From NCBI RefSeq assembly GCF_004348425.1, contig NZ_SMKK01000084.1:1-35435 (forward strand): a DNA stretch of 35,435 bases. The letters are read 5' to 3'. Positions 1 through 6,552 of this stretch are shown here, one piece after another. This stretch comes from Actinomadura sp. 7K507 (lineage in GTDB: Bacteria > Actinomycetota > Actinomycetes > Streptosporangiales > Streptosporangiaceae). The position numbers were made by a program, and so were the translations under genes. Each line of letters begins with the position of its first letter. Within the stretch, counting starts at the first letter, position 1. The notes beneath the pieces were generated by a model. It made no database searches, had not been told where the DNA came from, and saw nothing but the letters and a program-made list of their open reading frames with translations.

Positions 1-566
1 GGTTCACGCGCGAGCACTTCCCGCACGATGGCGACCCGCGCGGAGTCGGCGGGCCCGACGTTCAGGCTCCCGGCCAGGGCAGAGGCCGCGTTCCCCCACA
101 CGAGCCCGTCCGCGAGACCGACAAAGGTCAGCATGGCCTCACGCAACGGCCTGAGCTGCCCGTCCACGACCATGGAATGGATGAGACCGGCGGCCTCGGA
201 CGAACTCTCGACACGCCATCCGCGCGGCTCGGCGAGCCCGAGGGCCATCGGTTCCCCCGGCGCCCACCGCCATCGCAACCCCGCGAGATCGGGGACGATC
301 CCCCGCGCCGCCGCCGCGACGACCGGCGACCACAGCCGCGACGCGAGCCCCTGGAACAGGATGGACGCGGCGACACGCCGCTCGTCCGTGCCAAGCCGCT
401 CACCGTAATCGGCCGTCAGTTCGGCGAGGCGCCCGGCGTCCACCTCGGGAAAGGGCCGCCACGCGGCCCCGGCGACCTCACCCGCCCCCGCAACGATCTC
501 GAAGTAGGGGCCAAGCCGCGCGACATCTTCTAGGACGACCTCGGCCGGGACGACTTCAAGCGCCAT
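1..566 (-). CDS. FhuF-like (2Fe-2S) ferric reductase-type protein, C-terminus cut by window edge
   Basis: Reading from the ATG at 566, the frame stays open to the left edge (188 codons visible). The protein begins MALEVVPAEVVLEDVARLGP. At residues 69-82 it has ILFQGLASRLWSPV, followed by a VPDL..LRWRW segment and later WGNAASALAGSLN. This order resembles the actinobacterial FhuF-like family, whose members end in a cysteine cluster that holds a 2Fe-2S centre and are linked to ferric-siderophore reduction. The cysteine cluster would lie beyond the window, so the iron-sulfur assignment rests on the N-terminal pattern only. A 30-codon ORF ends 21 bases upstream on the same strand, and the two may be co-transcribed. 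Confidence 0.7.
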   Translation of the reverse strand, partial: MALEVVPAEVVLEDVARLGPYFEIVAGAGEVAGAAWRPFPEVDAGRLAELTADYGERLGTDERRVAASILFQGLASRLWSPVVAAAARGIVPDLAGLRWRWAPGEPMALGLAEPRGWRVESSSEAAGLIHSMVVDGQLRPLREAMLTFVGLADGLVWGNAASALAGSLNVGPADSARVAIVREVLARE

Positions 567-587
567 ACCGTCCAGTGTGCAGGCCGC

Positions 588-680
588 CTAGTCGGCGCGC
601 CGGTCCAGGGCGGTCTGCAGGGCGCGGGCCGCTTCTTCCGCGGCCTCGTCGGCGGCGGCGTTGGTCCAGGTGTCGTTCAT
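588..680 (-). CDS. possible 30-residue small protein upstream of the FhuF-like gene
   Basis: An ATG at 680 is preceded by GGAG with a 9-base spacer and opens a 30-codon frame ending in TAG at 588. The product starts MNDTWTNAAADEAAEEAARA and is very rich in Ala, Glu and Asp, with an amphipathic-helix look. There are no cysteines, no signal peptide and no membrane segment. It sits 21 bases before the FhuF-like start. I do not recognise it. It could be a real small protein, a leader ORF for the downstream gene, or chance; the ribosome site and position are the only support. Confidence 0.4.
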   Translation of the reverse strand: MNDTWTNAAADEAAEEAARALQTALDRRAD

Positions 681-1034
681 GATGATTCGCTCCGATCGCT
701 GAGCTGGTGGCCAGAGGGCCGCCGGGAAACCGTGGTTCGCACGGTCCGGCGCGGACATCGGACTCACGGCCGGGCAGAGCCTCCGCAGCGGGTGCCGGCC
801 TGCCGATGATCAGGCCCCGCTGCGGCAGCGAAGGATTACCACGAAGCGCCGCATGACACCTGCGAGATTACCCCGCGTCAAACCAGGTGTCCCGACCCGT
901 GGCGGAAAATCTCAATGACTGAGACGGCGGAACGGTCGAGACGCCGCGGGCGGGCACCGGCCGCAATGCCCGGATACCCGCCCGCAGCGGTACGGATGAG
1001 GCGCCTCACACGGACGCGCCCGACGCCGAGGGGA
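681..1034. other. intergenic region between serA and the small ORF, no gene supported
   Basis: These 354 bases lie downstream of serA and upstream of the minus-strand small ORF, so they should hold the serA terminator and the promoter for the FhuF-like unit. I see two inverted repeats: GCGGGCGGG/CCCGCCCGC at 946-954 and 977-985, and GACACCTG/CAGGTGTC at 855-862 and 884-891. No frame with convincing codon use or start signal was found. Confidence 0.5.
946..985 (-). terminator. hairpin downstream of serA, possible terminator
   Basis: Perfect 9-bp arms (946-954 and 977-985) enclose a 22-base loop about 50 bases past the serA stop codon. There is no T tract, so it is at best a weak, actinobacterial-style terminator. 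Confidence 0.25.
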
Positions 1035-2618
1035 CTACAGATCGACACGCCTTCCCATGTCGGCGCCCACCTCGCGGGTGATGGCGTCGGCCAGCTGCGG
1101 CCCGATCGCCGAGTCGACGGTCAGCGCGATCAGCGCCCTGCCGCCCTTGACGTCCCGGCCGACCTGCATGCTGGCGATGTTGACCTGCTCGTCGCCGAGG
1201 ATCCGGCCGACCGCGCCGACGATCCCGGGACGGTCGACGTAGGAGAAGAAGGCCATGTGCTCGGTCGGGACGAGCTCCATGTCGTAGCCGTTGATCTCGA
1301 TGATCCGCTCGGCGTGCTTGGGGCCGGTGAGCGTGCCGGAGACCGAGACGACCGTGCCGTCGGCCATCGTGCCGCGGACCTGGACGACGTTGCGCCAGTC
1401 GGGGCTGTCCTCGCTGGTGGTGAGGGTGACCTCGACGCCGCGGTCGCGGGCCAGCAGCGGGGCGTTGACGAACGTCACCGCCTCCTCGATCACGTCCACG
1501 AACACGCCCTTGAGCGCGGCGAGCTCCAGCACCTTGACGTCGTGCTCGGCGATCTCGCCGCGGACCACCACGTCCAGCCGGACCGGGACGCCGCCCGCGA
1601 GGGCGGTGAAGATGCGGCCGAGCTTCTCGGCGAGCGGGAGGCCGGGCTTGACGTCCTCGGCGACGGCGCCGCCCTGCACGTTCACCGCGTCCGGGACGAA
1701 CTCCCCGGACATCGCCAGCCGCACCGACCGGGCGACCTGCGTGCCCGCCTTCTCCTGCGCCTCGTGGGTGCTGGCGCCGAGGTGCGGGGTGACCACGACG
1801 TTGTCGTGCTGGAACAGCGGGCTGTCGGTGCACGGCTCGGTGCTGAACACGTCGACGCCGGCGCCGGCGACACGGCCGTCCTTGAGGGCGACCTCCAGCG
1901 CGGCCTCGTCGACGATCCCGCCGCGGGCGGCGTTGACGATCCGCACGGTCGGCTTGACCTGGCGCAGCTCGCGGTCGCCGATGAGGCCGAGGGTCTCCGG
2001 CGTCTTCGGCAGGTGGACGGTGATGAAGTCGCTGTCGCGGAGCAGCTCGTCCAGCGTGACGAGTTTCACGCCGAGCTGGGCGGCGCGGGCCGCCTGCACG
2101 TACGGGTCGAACGCGATCACGTTCATGTCGAAGGCGGCGAGGCGCTGGGCGACCAGGACGCCGATGCGGCCGAGGCCGAGGACGCCGACGGTCTTGCCCT
2201 GGAGCTCGACGCCGGTGTACTTGGACCGCTTCCACTCGCCCTGCTTGAGCGCGGCGTGGCCCTGGGGAACGTTCCGCGCGGTCGCGAGCAGCAGCGCGAC
2301 GGCGTGCTCGGCGGCGGTGACGATGTTGGACGTCGGCGCGTTGACGACCATGACGCCGGCCTTGGTGGCGGCCTCGACGTCGACGTTGTCGAGGCCGACA
2401 CCGGCGCGGGCGACGACGCGCAGCGCCTTGGCGTGCTGGAAGACCTCGGCGGTGACCTTGGTGGCGCTGCGCACGATCAGTGCGTCGGCGTCCGCGACGG
2501 CGGGCAGCAGCTTGTCTTTGTCGCTGCCGTCGACGTGGCGGACTTCATAGTCGGCTTCCAGCACGGCGATCCCGGCCGGTGAGAGTTCTTCTGCGACGAG
2601 GACGACGGGCTTGCTCAA
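1035..2618 (-). CDS. serA: D-3-phosphoglycerate dehydrogenase
   Basis: Oxidises 3-phosphoglycerate to 3-phosphohydroxypyruvate with NAD+, the first step of the phosphorylated serine pathway, in the cytosol. The 527-residue product has the long form found in actinobacteria. The substrate domain contains RAGVGLDNVD (71-80). The Rossmann domain carries GLGRIG (148-153), with catalytic Arg in NAARGG (near 232), Glu in FSTEPC (near 261) and His in TPHLGAST (279). An intervening domain and a C-terminal ACT domain (about 455-527, starting near LVPTEHMAFFSY) follow; the ACT domain commonly binds serine for feedback control. The start is TTG at 2618, supported by AAGGA nine bases upstream and by the usual N-terminus MSKPVVLVAEELSPAGI. 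Its upstream region carries a tandem 11-bp repeat. A close link to ilvC is interrupted here by accessory genes. Confidence 0.97.
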   Translation of the reverse strand: MSKPVVLVAEELSPAGIAVLEADYEVRHVDGSDKDKLLPAVADADALIVRSATKVTAEVFQHAKALRVVARAGVGLDNVDVEAATKAGVMVVNAPTSNIVTAAEHAVALLLATARNVPQGHAALKQGEWKRSKYTGVELQGKTVGVLGLGRIGVLVAQRLAAFDMNVIAFDPYVQAARAAQLGVKLVTLDELLRDSDFITVHLPKTPETLGLIGDRELRQVKPTVRIVNAARGGIVDEAALEVALKDGRVAGAGVDVFSTEPCTDSPLFQHDNVVVTPHLGASTHEAQEKAGTQVARSVRLAMSGEFVPDAVNVQGGAVAEDVKPGLPLAEKLGRIFTALAGGVPVRLDVVVRGEIAEHDVKVLELAALKGVFVDVIEEAVTFVNAPLLARDRGVEVTLTTSEDSPDWRNVVQVRGTMADGTVVSVSGTLTGPKHAERIIEINGYDMELVPTEHMAFFSYVDRPGIVGAVGRILGDEQVNIASMQVGRDVKGGRALIALTVDSAIGPQLADAITREVGADMGRRVDL

Positions 2619-2645
2619 GGAAACAGTCCTTCGGGAAGTGGGATG

Positions 2646-2669
2646 TTCGTACGGTGCATTCGTACGGTG
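2646..2669. promoter_or_regulatory. tandem 11-bp direct repeat upstream of serA
   Basis: TTCGTACGGTG occurs at 2646-2656 and again at 2659-2669, separated by CA, so the copies are 13 bp apart. Each copy contains the palindromic core CGTACG. The pair lies 28-51 bases upstream of the serA TTG start, inside the probable 5' leader or promoter. It could be a regulator-binding site or an RNA element; the sequence alone does not decide. Confidence 0.4.
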
Positions 2670-2794
2670 TGCAGGTGAAGTCGCGGGTCACCTCGTCGTG
2701 CCCTCGCCCCCAGGTGAGTCTAACTCGCCATGGTGAGCACGGTTCCCGGCAGGGAGGCATGCGCCGGTAACTCCCGTTCGTCCGCCGCCGCGGG

Positions 2795-3433
2795 TCAGGC
2801 GGCGTTCGGCTCCGGCATCGCGGCCAGGACGGACGCGACCCGCTCGGCGTCGGCGACGTGGATGTGCGGGACGTCGACGAACAGCCGCAGCGGCCCCGGC
2901 GGCAGTCCCAGCTCGTCGGCGACCCGCACCTGCACCTCGCGGAGCGGGATGTAGGTCAGGTAGCCGCGGTGGACGTTCTGCGACCGGAACATCGCCGTCA
3001 TGATCAGCCGGTAGCCGCGGATCCGGAACGAGAGCGCGGTCAGGCACGGCAGCCCGTCCGCCGGCTCGCCCGGGATCGTCAGCGAGATCCACGCGCTGGT
3101 CGTCCAGGGCCTGGCCCGCAGGAGCTCCACCACCCAGCGGATCTGGTCGTTTCCCTGAAGGTCGTGCAGCCTCGGCCAGTACCGCCCGCGGACGTTGCGC
3201 CGCGTGCGCTCCTGGGCGCGCCGCACGAGCCGGGCCCGGTCGCCGTGCTCGTGCAGGATCGGGTCCTCCCAGCTCAGCGAGGCGATCTCGAACAGGGCCG
3301 GCGGGCCCTCGATGATGGGCCCGGAGTCCTCCATACCGGCCACGCCGGCGGCCCACACGTGCCGCAGGACGCCGATCCAGGCCTGGCCGCAGGTGTCCCA
3401 GCGCCGGACGTCCTTGTCCTCCGCCGCCGGCAC
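2795..3433 (-). CDS. divergent thymidylate-synthase-like protein
   Basis: A 212-residue protein with GTG start at 3433 (GGAG seven bases upstream). From about residue 85 it follows thymidylate synthase: YWPRLHDLQGNDQIRWVVEL, then PW..SAW, then a PC motif with Cys130 at the nucleophile position. FRSQNV (149-154) follows at the QRSAD motif, and VPHIH (188-192) lies at the DAHIY position. Compared with E. coli ThyA, Cys146, Arg166 and His207 have counterparts (Cys130, Arg150, His190). Gln165 becomes Phe149, Asp169 becomes Asn153, Asn177 becomes Tyr161, Tyr209 becomes His192, and the Arg126-Arg127 phosphate pair is replaced by Thr/Ser. The N-terminal RTGTG loop is absent and the chain is about 50 residues short. 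The Cys suggests methylene-transfer-like chemistry, but the substrate is unlikely to be dUMP. Fold assignment is fairly secure; function is unknown. Confidence 0.7.
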   Translation of the reverse strand: MPAAEDKDVRRWDTCGQAWIGVLRHVWAAGVAGMEDSGPIIEGPPALFEIASLSWEDPILHEHGDRARLVRRAQERTRRNVRGRYWPRLHDLQGNDQIRWVVELLRARPWTTSAWISLTIPGEPADGLPCLTALSFRIRGYRLIMTAMFRSQNVHRGYLTYIPLREVQVRVADELGLPPGPLRLFVDVPHIHVADAERVASVLAAMPEPNAA

Positions 3434-3724
3434 GTCACGGCTCCGCGCCGTAATTCATCCCCTGACCCGTGGCACGGATCAGGGAATTATCCGCCGGACG
3501 CATTGACGCGCGGAGGGGATATTCCGCCTCGCCTCCGGGTCGTGACCCTCTGTCGTTCTTGAACACCATCGCACCACTCATGCACTCCGCCCCAGCGCCG
3601 CTCCGGCGGCGGTCACATGAGCGTTCGTGCAGGTGTCCCCACACAGGCCGCGGCCGTCACGGCTTTCTCCAAGTATCAGCCAAAGTGCGCCAAAAGGATA
3701 GGGTAATTTATCCGAACGGTACCT
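3434..3724. other. intergenic region upstream of the thymidylate-synthase-like gene
   Basis: No convincing gene. The stretch 3655-3724 is clearly less GC-rich than its surroundings and contains GGATA/TATCC arms around GGGTAATT. This suggests regulatory DNA or the edge of a rearrangement. A 69-codon frame on the minus strand (3435-3644) ends at the thymidylate-synthase-like start but lacks the expected codon bias. Confidence 0.4.
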
Positions 3725-3892
3725 TCACCGGCATTCTGACGAGCGCTGCGCGCATCGGTCACTTGGACAATCTGTCCAAAGGATCGTGCTTATGCCGCGC
3801 AGTGGCCGTGCCGCGGCGGCGCAGGGCCGGTGGACGAGCGCGGCGCCGGACCCGTGGTCGCGGGAGACGCCCCGCATGGACAGGATGCTCAT
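3725..3892 (-). pseudogene. truncated start of an ABC transporter ATP-binding gene
   Basis: The ATG at 3892 overlaps the PadR stop codon (ATGA), the usual sign of translational coupling. The first 21 residues, MSILSMRGVSRDHGSGAALVH, match the opening of LolD/MacB-type exporter ATPases, which normally continue into ALRGVDL and then the Walker A loop. Here the sequence departs after VH, shows a stray LRGIS at about residues 31-35, and stops after 55 codons at 3725. There is no Walker A, signature motif or Walker B. No membrane component of a transporter follows. I read this as the remnant of a PadR-ABC exporter operon whose transporter has been deleted. It might still be translated as a short peptide. 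Confidence 0.6.
3763..3779. promoter_or_regulatory. 17-bp palindrome of TetR-operator type
   Basis: TTGGACAATCTGTCCAA has perfect 7-bp arms around a 3-base centre, the usual size and shape of an operator for a TetR-family dimer. It lies inside the ABC-ATPase remnant's frame, about 330 bases upstream of the thymidylate-synthase-like start. No TetR gene is adjacent, so the regulator would be encoded elsewhere. Confidence 0.45.
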
Positions 3893-4488
3893 CGGCGCGC
3901 TTCCCCGGCGGTGGACGAATCCGGAGCCGGGGCGTCGGGAGCGGGCCTTCCGGTCGCCGGCGGCACTGCGTGGGCGATGTAGGCCTCGCAGTGGTCGAGC
4001 CAGCGCACCTCCGCCTCGGCCTGGAAGACCATGGACTCCAGCACCAGCCGCCAGGCATGGTCGCCCCGGCCGGCGGGTTCGGCGAGCGGCTCGGCCTTGA
4101 GGCGGGTGAGGTCCTGGAGCGTGCGCAGGGTCGCCGTGCGCTGGGCCTGCACGACCTGCCGGACGTCCACGCCGGGGGTGGTGACGGCCATCGCGAGCTT
4201 GATGGCCAGCTCGTCGCGGGGCCGGTCGGCGCGCGCGACCGGGGTCGCGAACCAGCGCCGCACCTCGTCCTCGCCCGCCGCGCTGATCTCGTAGACGAGC
4301 CGGCCCTCGGTGTCGGCGCCGACCCCGGTGACCAGGTCGTCGCGTTCGAGCCTGGACAGCGTGGAGTAGACCTGGCCGATGTTGAGCGGCCAGGTCGCGC
4401 CGGTGGACGACTCGAACTCGGCGCGCAACCGGTAGCCGTAGCGGGGCCCCTGGGACAGCAGTGCCAGCAGGCCATGGCGGATCGACAT
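3889..4488 (-). CDS. PadR-family transcriptional regulator
   Basis: Cytosolic DNA-binding repressor. The N-terminal winged helix reads MSIRHGLLALLSQGPRYGYR, with LNIGQVYSTLSRLERDDLV as recognition region and GRLVYEISAAGEDEVRRW as wing. A helical C-terminal half (LVLESMVFQAEAEVRWLDHC) fits the PadR dimerisation domain. I set the start at the ATG at 4488 (199 residues): a longer frame to 4551 exists, but it would place the palindromic operator cluster (4498-4539) inside the coding region. The stop codon overlaps the start of a broken ABC-transporter ATPase gene. PadR regulators of this kind usually repress themselves and a neighbouring drug exporter, so this one seems to have lost its target, though it may act elsewhere. 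Confidence 0.88.
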   Translation of the reverse strand: MSIRHGLLALLSQGPRYGYRLRAEFESSTGATWPLNIGQVYSTLSRLERDDLVTGVGADTEGRLVYEISAAGEDEVRRWFATPVARADRPRDELAIKLAMAVTTPGVDVRQVVQAQRTATLRTLQDLTRLKAEPLAEPAGRGDHAWRLVLESMVFQAEAEVRWLDHCEAYIAHAVPPATGRPAPDAPAPDSSTAGEARR

Positions 4489-4497
4489 GCCTGCCAA

Positions 4498-4539
4498 GTA
4501 TGCATACGGCGTATGGTCGCGGCAATACCGCGTATGCAT
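4498..4539. promoter_or_regulatory. probable PadR autoregulatory operator
   Basis: ATGCATACG (4500-4508) and CGTATGCAT (4531-4539) form perfect inverted arms, and GTATGCATAC at 4498-4507 is itself a palindrome. Inner GCGTAT (4510-4515 region) and ATACC (4525-4529) add symmetry. The block lies directly upstream of the PadR start and between it and the divergent gene at 4627, so one regulator could control both. Confidence 0.6.
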
Positions 4540-4626
4540 CCGCGGAGACACACCGGCGGATTTTCACTGTGAGCGACCGGCCGGAGCCTTAACGTGACCG
4601 GTGTTCCCGGCCGATCAGGAGAGAAC

Positions 4627-5415
4627 GTGACCTCGGACTGCACCATCAGCGTCCTGCGCGACGTCCTGCGCGTGTACGACCACCGCTACCTGAGCCTCGA
4701 CCGGCTCCAGCGCGAGCGGCTCGTGGACGGCACCCGCCACGTCATCGGGGAGGAGGGGTTGAGCGACACCGCGCGCGCCGCCATGCCCGCCTCGGTCCGG
4801 CTCAGGGTCTTCTGCATCCAGCACGGCCTGCGGGAGGAGCTGGAGCGGCTGATCCGCGACGAGATCGAGGGCGAGCCGGCGGGCGCCGTCGTGGTCGGCG
4901 GCCGGATCTACGCCATGTACCCCTACCTGCGCGGCGTCCCCCGGCAGGACGCCGACATCACGACCGAGGTCGGCGTCGACCACCGGCTGGACGGGGTGGC
5001 GTGGCTGGGCAAGAAGATCCGCATCCGCGGCGTCGCGGCGCTCCAGCGCGTCGAGACGAACCGGACGGTCGTGGACGTCATCCTGCGCGAGCGCACGTCG
5101 GGCAAGGAGCACGGCTTCCCCGCCGAGCACCGGCGGGACCACGCCGGAGGGTTCGAGGCCGTCGCCGACCCGGCGGTCGTGGAACCGGGACGCTGGGACG
5201 TGCACGTCGCGACGACGGCGCTCGGGGTGACACGTGAGGCGCGCTTCGGCTCCGTGCGCGCCGAAGGCCTGAAGACCGCCCCGCAAGGCCGCACCGCGGG
5301 CACGCGGGACGCCAGGTTCTACTTCACCAGAGGCGGGCATCTGGCGCTGACGGTGACCGAGGAACCGGCCGACACCTCGTGGCGCACCAGGTTCCGCCGC
5401 CGCCTCAAGCGGTGA
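4627..5415 (+). CDS. protein resembling the C-terminal region of cell-wall glycosyltransferases, catalytic domain absent
   Basis: A 262-residue protein. I chose the GTG at 4627 because AGGAG sits five bases upstream. The first 70 residues (VLRVYDHRYLSLDRLQRERL, later ASVRLRVFCIQHGLREELER) look like the helical linker that follows the GT-A domain in actinobacterial family-2 glycosyltransferases. The remainder is strand-rich and ends ARFYFTRGGHLALTVTEEP, like the C-terminal beta-sandwich of TarS/TagF-type wall-polymer enzymes. No nucleotide-sugar domain or DxD motif is present before it. It could be a truncated glycosyltransferase or a stand-alone accessory domain. It is transcribed divergently from PadR and converges with ilvC across a strong hairpin. 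Confidence 0.5.
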   Translation: MTSDCTISVLRDVLRVYDHRYLSLDRLQRERLVDGTRHVIGEEGLSDTARAAMPASVRLRVFCIQHGLREELERLIRDEIEGEPAGAVVVGGRIYAMYPYLRGVPRQDADITTEVGVDHRLDGVAWLGKKIRIRGVAALQRVETNRTVVDVILRERTSGKEHGFPAEHRRDHAGGFEAVADPAVVEPGRWDVHVATTALGVTREARFGSVRAEGLKTAPQGRTAGTRDARFYFTRGGHLALTVTEEPADTSWRTRFRRRLKR

Positions 5416-5421
5416 TCCGCG

Positions 5422-5461
5422 GCGTGCCGCCCTTGCGGACAAGCCCGGGAGGGCGGCACGC
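5422..5461. terminator. bidirectional terminator between convergent genes
   Basis: GCGTGCCGCCC (5422-5432) and GGGCGGCACGC (5451-5461) are perfect 11-bp arms. They occupy the 57-bp gap between the plus-strand gene ending at 5415 and ilvC, whose stop is at 5473. There is no T run, as is common in this GC range. Confidence 0.75.
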
Positions 5462-5472
5462 GGCGAAGCGGG

Positions 5473-6465
5473 TCAGTCCTTGAGCCAGCTCATCATCGGG
5501 CGCAGCTCGGCGCCCGTCTTCTCGACGGGGTGCTCGGCGAGCTCCCGGCGGTACTGGCCGAACTGCTTCTGGCCGCCCTCGAACTCGTCCACCAGCTCCT
5601 TGGCGTACTGGCCGGACTGGATCTCGCCGAGGATCTTCTTCATCGCGGCCTTGGTCTCCGGCGTGATCACGCGCGAGCCGCGGCTGTAGCCGCCGTACTC
5701 GGCGTTGTCGGACACCGACCAGTACATCTTGGAGACGCCGCCCTCGTAGATGAGGTCGATGATCAGCTTCAGCTCGTGCAGGACCTCGAAGTAGGCCACC
5801 TCCGGCTGGTAGCCGGCCTCGGTGAGCACCTCGAACCCGGTCTTGATCAGCTCGGAGACGCCGCCGCACAGCACGGTCTGCTCGCCGAACAGGTCGGTTT
5901 CGGTCTCCTCGGTGAAGGTGGTCCTGATGCCGCCGGCGCGCAGGCCGCCGATCGCCTTGGCGTAGGAGAGGGCGAGCGGCCAGGCGTTGCCGGACGGGTC
6001 CTTCTCCACGGCCACGATCACCGGGACGCCGCGTCCGGCGACGAACTGGCGGCGGACGAGGTGGCCGGGGCCCTTCGGCGCGACCATCGCCACGTCCACG
6101 CCCTCGGGCGGCTGGACGAGGTCGTAGCGGATGCTGAAGCCGTGCCCGAAGAACAGCGCGTCGCCCTCGACGAGCGCGGGCCTGATGTCCTTCTCGAAGA
6201 TCTCCCGGTGGTGGTGGTCGGGAGCCAGCAGCATGATCAGGTCGGCCTCCTCGGCCGCCTCCGCCGGAGTGACGACGCGCAGTCCCTCGGCCTCCGCCTT
6301 CTCCCGGCTGGCCGACCCCTCGCGGAGCCCCACCCGCACGTCGACACCGGAGTCGCGCAGGGAGAGCGCGTGCGCGTGCCCCTGGCTGCCGTATCCGATG
6401 ATCGCGACGTGCCGGCCCTGGATCACGCTCAGGTCGGCGGCGTCGTCGTAGAACATCTCAGCCAC
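5473..6465 (-). CDS. ilvC: ketol-acid reductoisomerase (NADP+)
   Basis: Converts acetolactate and acetohydroxybutyrate to the dihydroxy acids of valine and isoleucine synthesis using NADPH and Mg2+. At 330 residues it is a class I (short) enzyme. The Rossmann motif GYGSQGHAHA lies at 24-33, followed by the cofactor-specificity loop GLREGSAS. FFGHGF contains His108, and APKGPGHLVRRQF follows at 129. The knotted C-terminal domain starts near FTEETETDLFGEQ, which carries the metal-binding acids, and continues through YFEVLHELKLIIDL. The start is GTG at 6465 with GAAAGG ten bases upstream. It is the third gene of ilvBNC, 87 bases after ilvN. Confidence 0.97.
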   Translation of the reverse strand: MAEMFYDDAADLSVIQGRHVAIIGYGSQGHAHALSLRDSGVDVRVGLREGSASREKAEAEGLRVVTPAEAAEEADLIMLLAPDHHHREIFEKDIRPALVEGDALFFGHGFSIRYDLVQPPEGVDVAMVAPKGPGHLVRRQFVAGRGVPVIVAVEKDPSGNAWPLALSYAKAIGGLRAGGIRTTFTEETETDLFGEQTVLCGGVSELIKTGFEVLTEAGYQPEVAYFEVLHELKLIIDLIYEGGVSKMYWSVSDNAEYGGYSRGSRVITPETKAAMKKILGEIQSGQYAKELVDEFEGGQKQFGQYRRELAEHPVEKTGAELRPMMSWLKD

Positions 6466-6552
6466 AGTGCTGTTGCCTTTCGTTGATGTGGTTGTGTCAC
6501 GCGCTCCGGCGTGCGGTTTCGGGCGCCGGTTCGCTTCGGGCGGCGGGTGCGG

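Noticed and set aside
915..2582. Long plus-strand open frame opposite serA
   Set aside because: It mirrors the codon structure of serA, is composed of Asp/Val/Gly/Arg strings and has no recognisable motif; it is a by-product of high GC.
3435..3644. 69-codon minus-strand frame ending at the TS-like start
   Set aside because: Weak third-position G/C bias, no ribosome site at its first ATG and no recognisable motif; left as intergenic.
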